From Flammeovirga sp. EKP202 (GTDB lineage: Bacteria; Bacteroidota; Bacteroidia; Cytophagales; Flammeovirgaceae), in contig NZ_JACVVP010000003.1 in assembly GCF_014534745.1 (NCBI RefSeq), forward strand, positions 124,001-188,000: a DNA stretch of 64,000 nt, in the 5' to 3' direction. Numbering within the stretch: the stretch's first letter is position 1; the number at the start of each line of letters is the position of its first letter. Both the position numbers and the translations under genes were made by a program. Below, in pieces: positions 18,845-26,472 of the stretch. The notes under the pieces are model-generated. The model had not been told where the DNA came from, did no database searches, and saw nothing but the letters and a program-made list of their open reading frames with translations.

Positions 18845-19297
18845 TTATTTCGTTACGTTTTCGATGGCTTTTTGAGGAAGAGAAGTGTTACCATCTTGGT
18901 ACTTAAAATTGAATTTCATTTTACTCACTTTCCATTCATCACTTATCAATGCTAATTCGAAGTGATAAGTACCTACAACTGTCCAGACATTTCCTCTCTC
19001 ATCTTCCAAAAAATGTGTAGCAGTACCATAGCAGAAAACCTCCGCTTTGTTGTCTTTAATAGTCGAAATCATATTTCCCAATTGATGATGCGTATGCGTG
19101 AAACCAGGAAGAATGCCTTTCCATGCACTTGTGATTTCTTGAGGAGCTAATGTTGTAGCAGGATTTCCATTCATACTGGAATAATCAAGCTCCACCTGAT
19201 TGGCAAAAATGACTTCAAGTCTTTCCCAATCCTGTTGGTCAGTTGCGATAAATATTTGTGTAACAGCTTTTTCTGCGGAATTCATGAGCTTTGGCAA
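18845..19297 (-). CDS. SnoaL-like (NTF2-fold) protein
   Basis: 150 aa; second NTF2-fold protein. 'AVTQIFIATDQQDWERLEVIFANQVELDY' is the usual N-terminal helix and strand, 'HTHHQLGNMI' lines the pocket, and 'TVVGTYHFELALISDEWKVSKMKFNFKY' are the closing strands. It is the first gene of the operon. Its promoter region is shared with the divergent RidA-like gene and holds a tandem 21-bp repeat (19365-19406) that could bind the nearby AraC protein. Confidence 0.8.
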   Translation of the reverse strand: MPKLMNSAEKAVTQIFIATDQQDWERLEVIFANQVELDYSSMNGNPATTLAPQEITSAWKGILPGFTHTHHQLGNMISTIKDNKAEVFCYGTATHFLEDERGNVWTVVGTYHFELALISDEWKVSKMKFNFKYQDGNTSLPQKAIENVTK

Positions 19298-19364
19298 TTA
19301 AGGTTATTGTTTTTCTTTTTGAACAATACAAATGTCGTTAGCATTGTTTTAAATGAATTTTCCG

Positions 19365-19406
19365 TTTCAAAGAAAGAAGTATAAATTTCAAAGAATGAGT
19401 TATAAA
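19365..19406. promoter_or_regulatory. Tandem 21-bp direct repeat, candidate AraC-type operator
   Basis: Two contiguous 21-bp units both start with TTTCAAAGAA and end with TATAAA, and match at 18 of 21 positions. A 21-bp period equals two DNA turns, the typical spacing of AraC-family half sites. It lies in the intergenic region between the SnoaL operon and the RidA-like gene, close to an AraC-family gene. Confidence 0.6.
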
Positions 19407-19552
19407 AGTGTTTCATGGGAAAGAAAAGAGGGAGATAAACCGAAGAGTTACTTTATTAAATAAATGATTTGTAGAGGACAATATCAGTTGGCAAAACCTT
19501 TGCAATGAGGAGGTTTCAATACACTAAATCAGACAAACTAAACACGAAAAGT

Positions 19553-19906
19553 ATGATCACAAGAAAAAGAGGAACTTACATAGGTCGAAATAAATCTTCA
19601 GCTTATAAAGATCTTGTTTGGACAGTTGCAACCACTAAAGATACCTCTCTTCCATTGGAGGCTCAAATTGAAGAAACACTACAAATCATAGATGATAATT
19701 TACAGGAACTAGGTTCTAACAAATATCAAATTGTCTCCGCTCAAGTTTACCTTGCCAAAATAACGGATAAACCAGTGATGGATAAAATATGGAAAAGCTG
19801 GATTGGTGATAACCCAGACCACTGGCCCCAAAGAGCTTGTTTAGGGGTAGACCTGGAAGGAGATGTTTTAATTGAAGTAAGTGTTACAGCCGTTGCCGAA
19901 GTTTAA
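19553..19906 (+). CDS. RidA/YjgF family protein
   Basis: About 117 aa from the chosen ATG. An ATG 48 bp upstream is in frame but adds an unconserved basic leader and sits almost on an AACCTTTG element resembling the Bacteroidota -7 box. Family hallmarks are 'LVWTVATTKDTSLPLEAQIEETLQIIDDNL', 'SAQVYLAKITDKPVMDKIW' and 'PQRACLGVDLEGDVLIEVSVTA'. The near-C-terminal Arg fits the RidA position that binds the imine carboxylate. Classical RidA hydrolyses reactive enamines or imines; this divergent member could do so for another metabolite. It is convergent with the AraC gene. Confidence 0.8.
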   Translation: MITRKRGTYIGRNKSSAYKDLVWTVATTKDTSLPLEAQIEETLQIIDDNLQELGSNKYQIVSAQVYLAKITDKPVMDKIWKSWIGDNPDHWPQRACLGVDLEGDVLIEVSVTAVAEV

Positions 19907-19945
19907 AAAGATATTAGGTCGATTAAAGGTTGACGATAATTTAGT

Positions 19946-20911
19946 TTACTCTCCTTTCTTCCTATAAGCACCTGGAGTTGTTTTCGTGTTTTTTTTGAAA
20001 AATGCACTGAAGTTATTAGGAGCCTCAAAATGCAAACTGTAAGCAATTTCCTTCACATTTTTATTGGTTTGAAGCAATTCTGCTTTTGCTAGTTTTAAGA
20101 TATGGTTATGAATGTGGTTTAATGCTGTTTTTCCTGTGATAGATTTGACAACTGCATTCAAATGATTAGGATGAATATTGAGTAATCCAGCATAATAGGA
20201 AGGGGAATGTAAGTTGGCAAAAGTCTCTAATTGTGCATCCGGGTAGAAACTCGTTTTGATGAGTTTTTGAAATCTTGAAAGAAGTTTCAGATCAGCAGAA
20301 CGTATTTGTTCATTAGCGACTTCATGATTGACATTTTTTTGAAAAAGACGCTTGATTTGATGGAGTAGTTGGAGGACATATACTTGTATAAACTGAAATT
20401 TGTCCTCATGATCGCTATGATATTCTTGATGTATACGCTGATAAATTCCAATAATTTCTGGTAAATCCTGTTGATCAATTTCAAAAGGAATAGATTCGTC
20501 AATTTTTAAAAAAGGAAAATCATCCAATAAGCGATCATAGTAATGTGAGGAAGCTAGGAAGTCTTGCGAAAGCACAATATAGTAGCCCGTCCAGTTAGGG
20601 ACAATATCCCAAGAGAGGATTTGAAAGGGAGAATTAAAAAAGATGGTTACTCCTTCAGGAAAGTCAGAATGATGTCCAGTAATTGCTTTTCCACCACCAT
20701 CTGCTTTTATAGCAATTGAATAAAACTCATGACGAAATGCAGGCATACTTTCGACCACTTTCCCCATATTATCCTCAAAATTACGGATATCAAAGTGAGG
20801 ATGCTGAGGAGCGTCGATTCCAATGGCTTGACAATATTCTGAAATGGTTTTAAAATGCTTCAATAGACAAAGGATTAAAGTAAATAAATTGAATAAACTA
20901 CGGAACTTCAA
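19946..20911 (-). CDS. AraC family transcriptional regulator
   Basis: 321 aa. The N-terminal half is a sensor-like beta domain. The C-terminal 100 residues hold two helix-turn-helix motifs of the AraC/XylS family: 'HLNAVVKSITGKTALNHIHN' and 'VKEIAYSLHFEAPNNFSAFFKKNTKTTPGAYRK'. It lies convergent to the RidA-like gene and near the SnoaL-hydrolase operon, whose control region holds a tandem 21-bp repeat, so local regulation is the simplest model. The inducer is unknown. Confidence 0.88.
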   Translation of the reverse strand: MKFRSLFNLFTLILCLLKHFKTISEYCQAIGIDAPQHPHFDIRNFEDNMGKVVESMPAFRHEFYSIAIKADGGGKAITGHHSDFPEGVTIFFNSPFQILSWDIVPNWTGYYIVLSQDFLASSHYYDRLLDDFPFLKIDESIPFEIDQQDLPEIIGIYQRIHQEYHSDHEDKFQFIQVYVLQLLHQIKRLFQKNVNHEVANEQIRSADLKLLSRFQKLIKTSFYPDAQLETFANLHSPSYYAGLLNIHPNHLNAVVKSITGKTALNHIHNHILKLAKAELLQTNKNVKEIAYSLHFEAPNNFSAFFKKNTKTTPGAYRKKGE

Positions 20912-20982
20912 TTTTAAAAAGAAAAAAGCCCAACTCCAAAAATTGAAGTTGAGCTAAAAATCTGACGTGAATTATCTTTTCT

Positions 20983-21022
20983 ATCTAATCAAGACAGCTA
21001 TCAACACCTGTCTTGATTAGAT
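20983..21022. terminator. Hairpin overlapping the stop of the next minus-strand gene
   Basis: A perfect 15-bp stem (ATCTAATCAAGACAG/CTGTCTTGATTAGAT) with a 10-nt loop contains the TAA stop of the gene at 21017-22207. No T run follows on the minus strand, so it may end transcription weakly or protect the mRNA 3' end. Confidence 0.55.
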
Positions 21023-22207
21023 TTTAATACCTTTTAAATCTGATTTGAAGAGCTTCAGACTAATTTTATTTAAATCTTCTTCTTTCCCTTCAAAATGATA
21101 AGTAACATGATGATGTATTACGGAATCATTGACACCCAATGCTTTTGCAGGAGAAGAGGACTCTAATTCATAAAATGGTCCCAACTGATCACCGTTTTCT
21201 AATGGACCATCATTGTAAGTGTTTACAGCATCTCCGGCGTAGGGTTCATCTTGCAATTCCCACATAGAGTTAACATAGTCTTGATCATTATTGAAACTAA
21301 ATTGAACGACCGTAAGTACTCCTTTTTCTGCATCATAACTTCCTAAAAGTGGTACTGTATGCTCAGGTCTCAAACCAATTTTACCTCTATGTGTACCATC
21401 CCCTTTGAATAAAATCAGTTCATCACTGACTTTTAATTTATCAGAAGGAATAGTACCGAAATAGCTTTGATAAGCAGGGGAAGTTTTAAACGGAACCATA
21501 ATCACTGTTTCATCAGTGGGCTTCAGCATACCCAAAATCCAGACCGACAATAAGCCAGATTCCTTATTCCATGCTTGCTCACCAATGTTTTTGATGGTAT
21601 TGACAGACTCAAACCCTACAAAATCCACCTCCATATTTGAAAGGTCCAATGCTAATTTTTCTTCTATTTCCGACCTTTCGAAGATACTTACCTCACGGTT
21701 TACCAAAATGTGGAAAGGAAAACCAGAATAATTAGTGAGTTTCATTTCCTTTTCGAAAACGGCTTTTGAAGAAGATTGAGCAATGACATCAAAACCTTCT
21801 GTGTCAATTTCCTTTGGTGTACGCCAATTGTCAAAAGTGAATTCCGTTTTTGGATCAAAGAAAATTGAATATTGCCCGCCTTCAGGTCCTAGCCAAAAGC
21901 GGTCTTCTCCACCATAAACATTAATTTTTTCTTGTAATTCCTTTGAGGCAATGGCTTCATAATTCAACCAACCATAGCTATTCCCATTGTCTCCTTGCGC
22001 TGAGCTTGACATAATTCGCCCCTGATAAGCAGGAACAATGGCCACTTTACTTTTTCCTGTACTGTTTTCCAATACGATAGTGGACTGATGATCTTTTAGA
22101 AAAGATACATCATAACCAAACGATCCTTTTTGTAATTCTTGTTTGTTGTCACAACTTAATGAAGCGGTTAAACCCATAATAAATATTGTTTTTATAAAAT
22201 AATTCAT
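21017..22207 (-). CDS. Lipoprotein with mutarotase-like sugar-binding fold
   Basis: 396 aa. Lipobox 'TASLSC' predicts a lipid-anchored protein. The sequence resembles the DUF6786 type of secreted proteins: 'VAIVPAYQGRIMSSSAQG', 'YGGEDRFWLGPEGGQYSIFF', and a long series of beta strands typical of the galactose-mutarotase superfamily. Active mutarotases need a Glu/His pair, which I cannot place with confidence ('VIHHHVTYHF' is a candidate). It may epimerise or bind a sugar in the periplasm. Monocistronic. The fold call is moderate, the function unknown. Confidence 0.6.
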   Translation of the reverse strand: MNYFIKTIFIMGLTASLSCDNKQELQKGSFGYDVSFLKDHQSTIVLENSTGKSKVAIVPAYQGRIMSSSAQGDNGNSYGWLNYEAIASKELQEKINVYGGEDRFWLGPEGGQYSIFFDPKTEFTFDNWRTPKEIDTEGFDVIAQSSSKAVFEKEMKLTNYSGFPFHILVNREVSIFERSEIEEKLALDLSNMEVDFVGFESVNTIKNIGEQAWNKESGLLSVWILGMLKPTDETVIMVPFKTSPAYQSYFGTIPSDKLKVSDELILFKGDGTHRGKIGLRPEHTVPLLGSYDAEKGVLTVVQFSFNNDQDYVNSMWELQDEPYAGDAVNTYNDGPLENGDQLGPFYELESSSPAKALGVNDSVIHHHVTYHFEGKEEDLNKISLKLFKSDLKGIKI

Positions 22208-22399
22208 TTGTATTCAGTGTTTTAAGAGCGTTGTGTTTCTTTTGATCTTGAAAGTGAAAAAAACTCTATCATAAGAGATGAAGAGTTTTAAATAGTTATA
22301 TATTCGTGTGTAAATTATAATGAATCCGTTTGTTAGTCGTATGAAAAGAGTAGACTTCTGTAAAGCCTATTTCCTTTCGTTCTTTCCTAAGAAAGAAGA

Positions 22400-22579
22400 T
22401 TACTTTTCAGCGAAGACCAATGAAGAAAATTTTGCATTATTATTTTCAATTTCCCATTTGATCATCTGCGTTTTTAACCATTTTGATGCTTTGAGCCACT
22501 TTTTCTTTTTTAGATCATTTTGAAGTATTGATTTAATGATCTGTTGCTCGTCGATGTTATTCTGGATTGAAAGTGTCAT
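22400..22579 (-). CDS. Possible small basic protein (59 aa)
   Basis: An ATG-to-TAA frame of 59 codons begins 'MTLSIQNNIDEQQIIKSILQ' and continues with 'DLKKKKWLKASKWLKTQMIK', giving an amphipathic, Lys- and Trp-rich helix. It lies between aldA (same strand, upstream) and the mutarotase-like gene. The composition looks like protein rather than chance. There is no homologue I recognise. Confidence 0.4.
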   Translation of the reverse strand: MTLSIQNNIDEQQIIKSILQNDLKKKKWLKASKWLKTQMIKWEIENNNAKFSSLVFAEK

Positions 22580-22612
22580 ACTTTGTATTATTTATTAGTT
22601 TAAAAAATGGGT

Positions 22613-22655
22613 AAAGTGTTTGAAGCATGCCCAATAGGCACACCCCAAACGCTTT
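22613..22655 (-). terminator. Hairpin terminator after aldA
   Basis: Read on the minus strand: stem AAAGCGTTTG/CAAACACTTT (one G-U pair) with inner pairing GC..GC, followed by ACCCATTTTTT. It starts 8 bp after the aldA stop. Confidence 0.7.
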
Positions 22656-22662
22656 ATCAAAA

Positions 22663-24129
22663 TTAATTTTGTTGGATATACATTACTTTAGTTTGTAAGT
22701 ATTCCTCTAAACCATGCTTACCATCTGCTCCACCGATACCAGACTTTCTAAATCCAGCGTGGAATCCTTGGATCGCCTCGAAGTTTTCACGGTTTACATA
22801 AGTTTCACCGAACAACAATTCTTTTGTTGCACGAAGAATTTTATTGATATCGTTAGTATAAATTGAAGAAGTCAATCCATACTCACTGTCATTTGCAAAG
22901 TCAATAGCTTGGTCAAATGAAGAAACTTTCATTACTGGAAGTACTGGACCGAATGTTTCATCTTGCATGATCGTATGATCTTGCTCTACATTAGCAATTA
23001 CTGTTGGCTCGTAGTAGTATCCTTTGTCGAATTTAGATGATATTCTACCACCTAATAGTACTTCGCCACCTTGCTCTACAGCTCTCTTCACCATCTCATC
23101 AATTTTCAATAATTGCGTTTTGTTGATTTGAGCACTCATATCTGCTTTAGCATCAGTACGGGCATTGCCTACTCTTACCGCTTTCATTGCAGGAAGTAAT
23201 TTTGTCATGAATTCCTCATATACTTCTTCCTCAACATATACTCTCTCTGCACAGTTACAAACCTGACCACTGAAGATTACTCTTGAAGCCACAATTGCTT
23301 TTACAGCTAAGTCTAAATCTGCATCTTTACATACAATAGCAGGAGCTTTACCACCTAATTCTAAAGAAACTTTAGTAATATTTTTAGCAGCTGCTTCCAT
23401 TACTTTCTGACCTGCTCCTACAGAACCTGTCAAACTGATGATTCCCACATCTGGATTTTCAGAAAGTGCCTGTCCAACTTCGTGTCCGTAACCAGTGATG
23501 ATACTTAAAATACCGCTTGGTAAACCGATATTTTCAATAAGACGAGCGAATTCTAAACAAACCATTGGTGTTTCTTCACTGATCTTTACCACACATGCAT
23601 TACCTGTTACTAAAGAAGGAGCGATTTTACGTGCCATTACAAAGAATGGGAAGTTCCAAGGGCAAATACCTACAGCTACACCGATTGGTAATTTATGTAA
23701 CATCATTTGCTCGTTTGGACGGTCACTTTGGATGATTTCTCCTTCGTAAGACCTTGCCATACCAGCATAATAGTCAAAATAAATTGCTGTAACATCGATT
23801 TCAACTTGTGCTAAGCCCATTACTTTTGCTTGCTCAGTAGCAAGAGTTTCAGCTAAAAATACACGGTTTTCTCTAATAACCTGTGCCATTTTCTTTAAGT
23901 ACTCTGCTCTTTCTACTGCTGGTAATAATCCCCATTTTGGTTGAGCGGCCTTTGCTGCAGCTACAGCTTTGTCTGCATCTTCTTTTGTACCTCTTGGAGC
24001 AAGTGCAATTACTTCCTCATTACAAGGGTTCAAAACTTCAATGTGATCTGCTGTACTGAAAAAAGAGCCTGCAATATATTGTTGGTAAGTTTTTACATCT
24101 GTCCCAACGTCATAAGTGTAGTTTGACAT
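22663..24129 (-). CDS. aldA: Lactaldehyde dehydrogenase
   Basis: 488 aa NAD-dependent aldehyde dehydrogenase, full length. The catalytic pair is E257 ('SLELGGKAP') and C291 in 'FSGQVCNCAERVYVE', a wording characteristic of AldA. The C-terminus 'GETYVNRENFEAIQGFHAG' and 'GADGKHGLEEYLQTKV' is also very close to E. coli AldA as I remember it. It oxidises L-lactaldehyde, produced by aldol cleavage of fuculose- or rhamnulose-1-phosphate, to L-lactate. It is divergent from the class II aldolase with a 205-bp shared control region holding a candidate operator (24251). L-lactate can then enter the LutABC system encoded at 25.7-28.4 kb. Confidence 0.95.
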   Translation of the reverse strand: MSNYTYDVGTDVKTYQQYIAGSFFSTADHIEVLNPCNEEVIALAPRGTKEDADKAVAAAKAAQPKWGLLPAVERAEYLKKMAQVIRENRVFLAETLATEQAKVMGLAQVEIDVTAIYFDYYAGMARSYEGEIIQSDRPNEQMMLHKLPIGVAVGICPWNFPFFVMARKIAPSLVTGNACVVKISEETPMVCLEFARLIENIGLPSGILSIITGYGHEVGQALSENPDVGIISLTGSVGAGQKVMEAAAKNITKVSLELGGKAPAIVCKDADLDLAVKAIVASRVIFSGQVCNCAERVYVEEEVYEEFMTKLLPAMKAVRVGNARTDAKADMSAQINKTQLLKIDEMVKRAVEQGGEVLLGGRISSKFDKGYYYEPTVIANVEQDHTIMQDETFGPVLPVMKVSSFDQAIDFANDSEYGLTSSIYTNDINKILRATKELLFGETYVNRENFEAIQGFHAGFRKSGIGGADGKHGLEEYLQTKVMYIQQN

Positions 24130-24250
24130 AGTGTTTATCGTCTAAAAATATGTGTAATAATTCAATATTTGGATGTTCATGTTCTCTGAACTTACTGCTA
24201 GTTACGACTATATTTTATACTAAATGTCCTGTACTTTCCTGCTTTTTATA

Positions 24251-24271
24251 CAGGAAACCAAAGGATAGTTT
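24251..24271. promoter_or_regulatory. Candidate operator in the aldA/aldolase divergent promoter
   Basis: CAGGAAACCAAAGGATAG followed by TTT, with palindromic arms GGAAAC/GTTTCC, lies between the two divergent genes. A further inverted pair, TTTCCTG/CAGGAAA, surrounds the left half (24233-24257). It matches the fucP upstream site at 18 of 21 positions. Confidence 0.5.
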
Positions 24272-24334
24272 CCCATTTTAATACCGTTAAGTTTGAGGTG
24301 TAATTAAAACAAACAACATTAAATTATTGAAGAA

Positions 24335-25219
24335 ATGAATGCAGTCGCACCAATAAAGAAAGTGAAAAAGACGAAGAAACATATAGAAGAAGGTAGTAAT
24401 TGGAAAATCACTCCTGAACTACCTCAATTGGAATATAATTGGGAAAAAGGAAACGACCCCATTACTAGAGAAGAAGTAGAAGCATTCTTCAACTCTGAGC
24501 CAATCAAAGAATTGAAGAAGGAAATCTGTTTTGCTGGTAAGCGTTTATGGCAAAAAGGTTATGTAGATGGTAACGGTGGTAATATTACTGTTAGAGTTGG
24601 TGATAACTTAGTTTTATGTACGCCAACATTGATCTCTAAAGGAGTAATGAAGCCAAAAGATATCTGTTTGGTGGATATGGAAGGTAACCAAAAAGCAGGT
24701 ATCCGTCCAAGAACAAGTGAAGTGATGACGCACTTAGCGATCATGAGAAGAATGCCTACAGCAAAAGCTTGTGTGCACGCTCACCCTCCTCACGGTACTG
24801 CCTTCGCTATTGCTTCAATTGTACCCCCAACAGGTGTAATTCCAGAAGCTGATATCTTCTTAGGTCAAATGGGATTGGCAAAATATGAAACGCCAGGTTC
24901 ACCAGAAAATGCAGAGGTAATTGGAGAAACAGCAATCGATCACCAAGCAGTATTAATGGAAAACCACGGTGTAATCGTTTGGGGTAGCCATATTGAAGAT
25001 GCTTACTGGAAAATGGAAAACGTAGAGGCAATCTGCCAAACAGTAGCAGTAGCGACTACAGTTTCTCCTGAGATTTCTTGTGTAGGTATTGAAAAAGCAC
25101 GTGATATGATCGCTATCAGAGAGAAGTTAGGAATGTACGACAAGCGTTCTAACTGGTCTGATGATGAGTTACTTCAAAATGACTTCTACCAAAAAGCAAA
25201 AGTAATCAACAGAAGATAA
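24335..25219 (+). CDS. Class II aldolase, L-fuculose/L-rhamnulose-1-phosphate type
   Basis: 294 aa, longer than E. coli FucA (215 aa) because of an N-terminal extension of about 60 lysine-rich residues. The zinc site is visible as 'VHAHPPHGTAF' (two His) and 'MENHGVIVWG' (third His), with substrate-binding 'GNGGNITVRV' and 'CTPTLISKG'. It is predicted to cleave a deoxyketose-1-phosphate to dihydroxyacetone phosphate and L-lactaldehyde. The neighbours FucP and AldA favour L-fucose, but rhamnulose phosphate is not excluded. The isomerase and kinase of the pathway are not in the window. Followed by a strong terminator. Confidence 0.85.
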   Translation: MNAVAPIKKVKKTKKHIEEGSNWKITPELPQLEYNWEKGNDPITREEVEAFFNSEPIKELKKEICFAGKRLWQKGYVDGNGGNITVRVGDNLVLCTPTLISKGVMKPKDICLVDMEGNQKAGIRPRTSEVMTHLAIMRRMPTAKACVHAHPPHGTAFAIASIVPPTGVIPEADIFLGQMGLAKYETPGSPENAEVIGETAIDHQAVLMENHGVIVWGSHIEDAYWKMENVEAICQTVAVATTVSPEISCVGIEKARDMIAIREKLGMYDKRSNWSDDELLQNDFYQKAKVINRR

Positions 25220-25390
25220 TTGATGTGTGTGTCGGTTAATAGTGTGACTCATTTTTTAAATTACATTATTCAACTTTTTAAGCTACAGACGCCTACTTGT
25301 TAAGTTGGAATTGAAAGGGATTATCAATTTTTTCAAAAGTGACTTTATTTTTAGCTTAACAGAGATCACTAATAAGTACTTCTAGTACTT

Positions 25391-25426
25391 AAGTATTGCT
25401 TGCTTTTATGCAAGCAATACTTTTTC
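25391..25426 (+). terminator. Rho-independent terminator after the aldolase
   Basis: A 13-bp perfect stem (AAGTATTGCTTGC/GCAAGCAATACTT), a 6-nt loop and a T tract. It lies 170 bp after the aldolase stop. The remaining 270 bp to lutA holds no gene or repeat that I can see. Confidence 0.85.
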
Positions 25427-25698
25427 AAACCAATTGAACGGATTTAATCTGTTCTTTAATGATGAAATGGAAGATTTTAGAATACCTTAAGATTGTAAGC
25501 TGATCCACCTCCATTTCAGTTTGTGAGATTGTTGATTCGAAATGGAATAGAAATTATTTGATTGAAAATTAACCTAATCACGTTCTTCAATGATAGATTC
25601 TAAAAGAAGAGTAAGACTTGTTCAGCGCTCTACTATCACACAAGAACAACCATTTAATACTTGATTAAACTTACACCCTAACCTTTAGTTCAACAGTT

Positions 25699-26472
25699 AT
25701 GGAAATTGGATTATTTATACCTTGCTATATAAATCAGTTTTATCCTGAAGTAGCAAAAGCTACGCTTAAGCTATTACAAAAGTATGGAAATGTAACTTAC
25801 CCATTGAGTCAAACTTGTTGTGGTCAGCCAATGGCCAATTCAGGATGTGAAAAAGATGGAGTGGATGCTCTTAAAGTATTCTACGATAATTTTAAAGATT
25901 TTGATTACGTAGTTGGACCTTCTGCAAGTTGTGTCTTACACGTAAGAGAGCATGGAGCTCATTTATATCCAACTATGGCCCCGATGATTGATAAAGTATT
26001 TGACCTAACGGAGTTCATTTATGATGTAATCAAAGAAAAAGAGCTTCAAGCTGAATTTCCTCATAAAGTGGCAATTCATAAGAGCTGTCATGGACTAAGA
26101 GGAATGCGTTTGGGTCAATGTTCAGAAAGAGTCACTTGTGATGTTTCAAAGCAAGATGTACTCGTGGAGCAGGTAACAGGAGTGACATTGATCCAACCAA
26201 AAAGAGCGGATGAATGCTGCGGATTTGGAGGTACTTTTAGTGTTTCCGAACCAGACATCTCGGTACGAATGGGTACAGATAGATTGAAGGATTATATCGA
26301 GTCAGGAGCTGAATACATCACTTCTGGAGATATGTCGTGTTTAATGCACCTTGATGGTATCATTCAGCGTGAAAAGCTACCTATTAAGGTGATTCATTTG
26401 GCTGAAATTTTAGCTTCGGAAATCAACTCAACAACTACTGATAAAGAAAAAGCTTATGTCAACGCAGTATAA
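25699..26472 (+). CDS. lutA: L-lactate utilization protein A (Fe-S/CCG domains)
   Basis: 257 aa, the usual LutA (YkgE) length. It has two cysteine-rich CCG domains: 'SQTCCGQPMANSGC' near residue 40 and 'ADECCGFGGTFSVSEPDIS' near 175, plus 'HKSCHGLRGM'. These hold an iron-sulfur or heterodisulfide-reductase-like cofactor. With LutB and LutC it forms the L-lactate oxidising complex producing pyruvate. Its last 17 bp overlap lutB, so the pair is translationally coupled. The location after AldA and the aldolase fits oxidation of lactate derived from lactaldehyde. Confidence 0.93.
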   Translation: MEIGLFIPCYINQFYPEVAKATLKLLQKYGNVTYPLSQTCCGQPMANSGCEKDGVDALKVFYDNFKDFDYVVGPSASCVLHVREHGAHLYPTMAPMIDKVFDLTEFIYDVIKEKELQAEFPHKVAIHKSCHGLRGMRLGQCSERVTCDVSKQDVLVEQVTGVTLIQPKRADECCGFGGTFSVSEPDISVRMGTDRLKDYIESGAEYITSGDMSCLMHLDGIIQREKLPIKVIHLAEILASEINSTTTDKEKAYVNAV

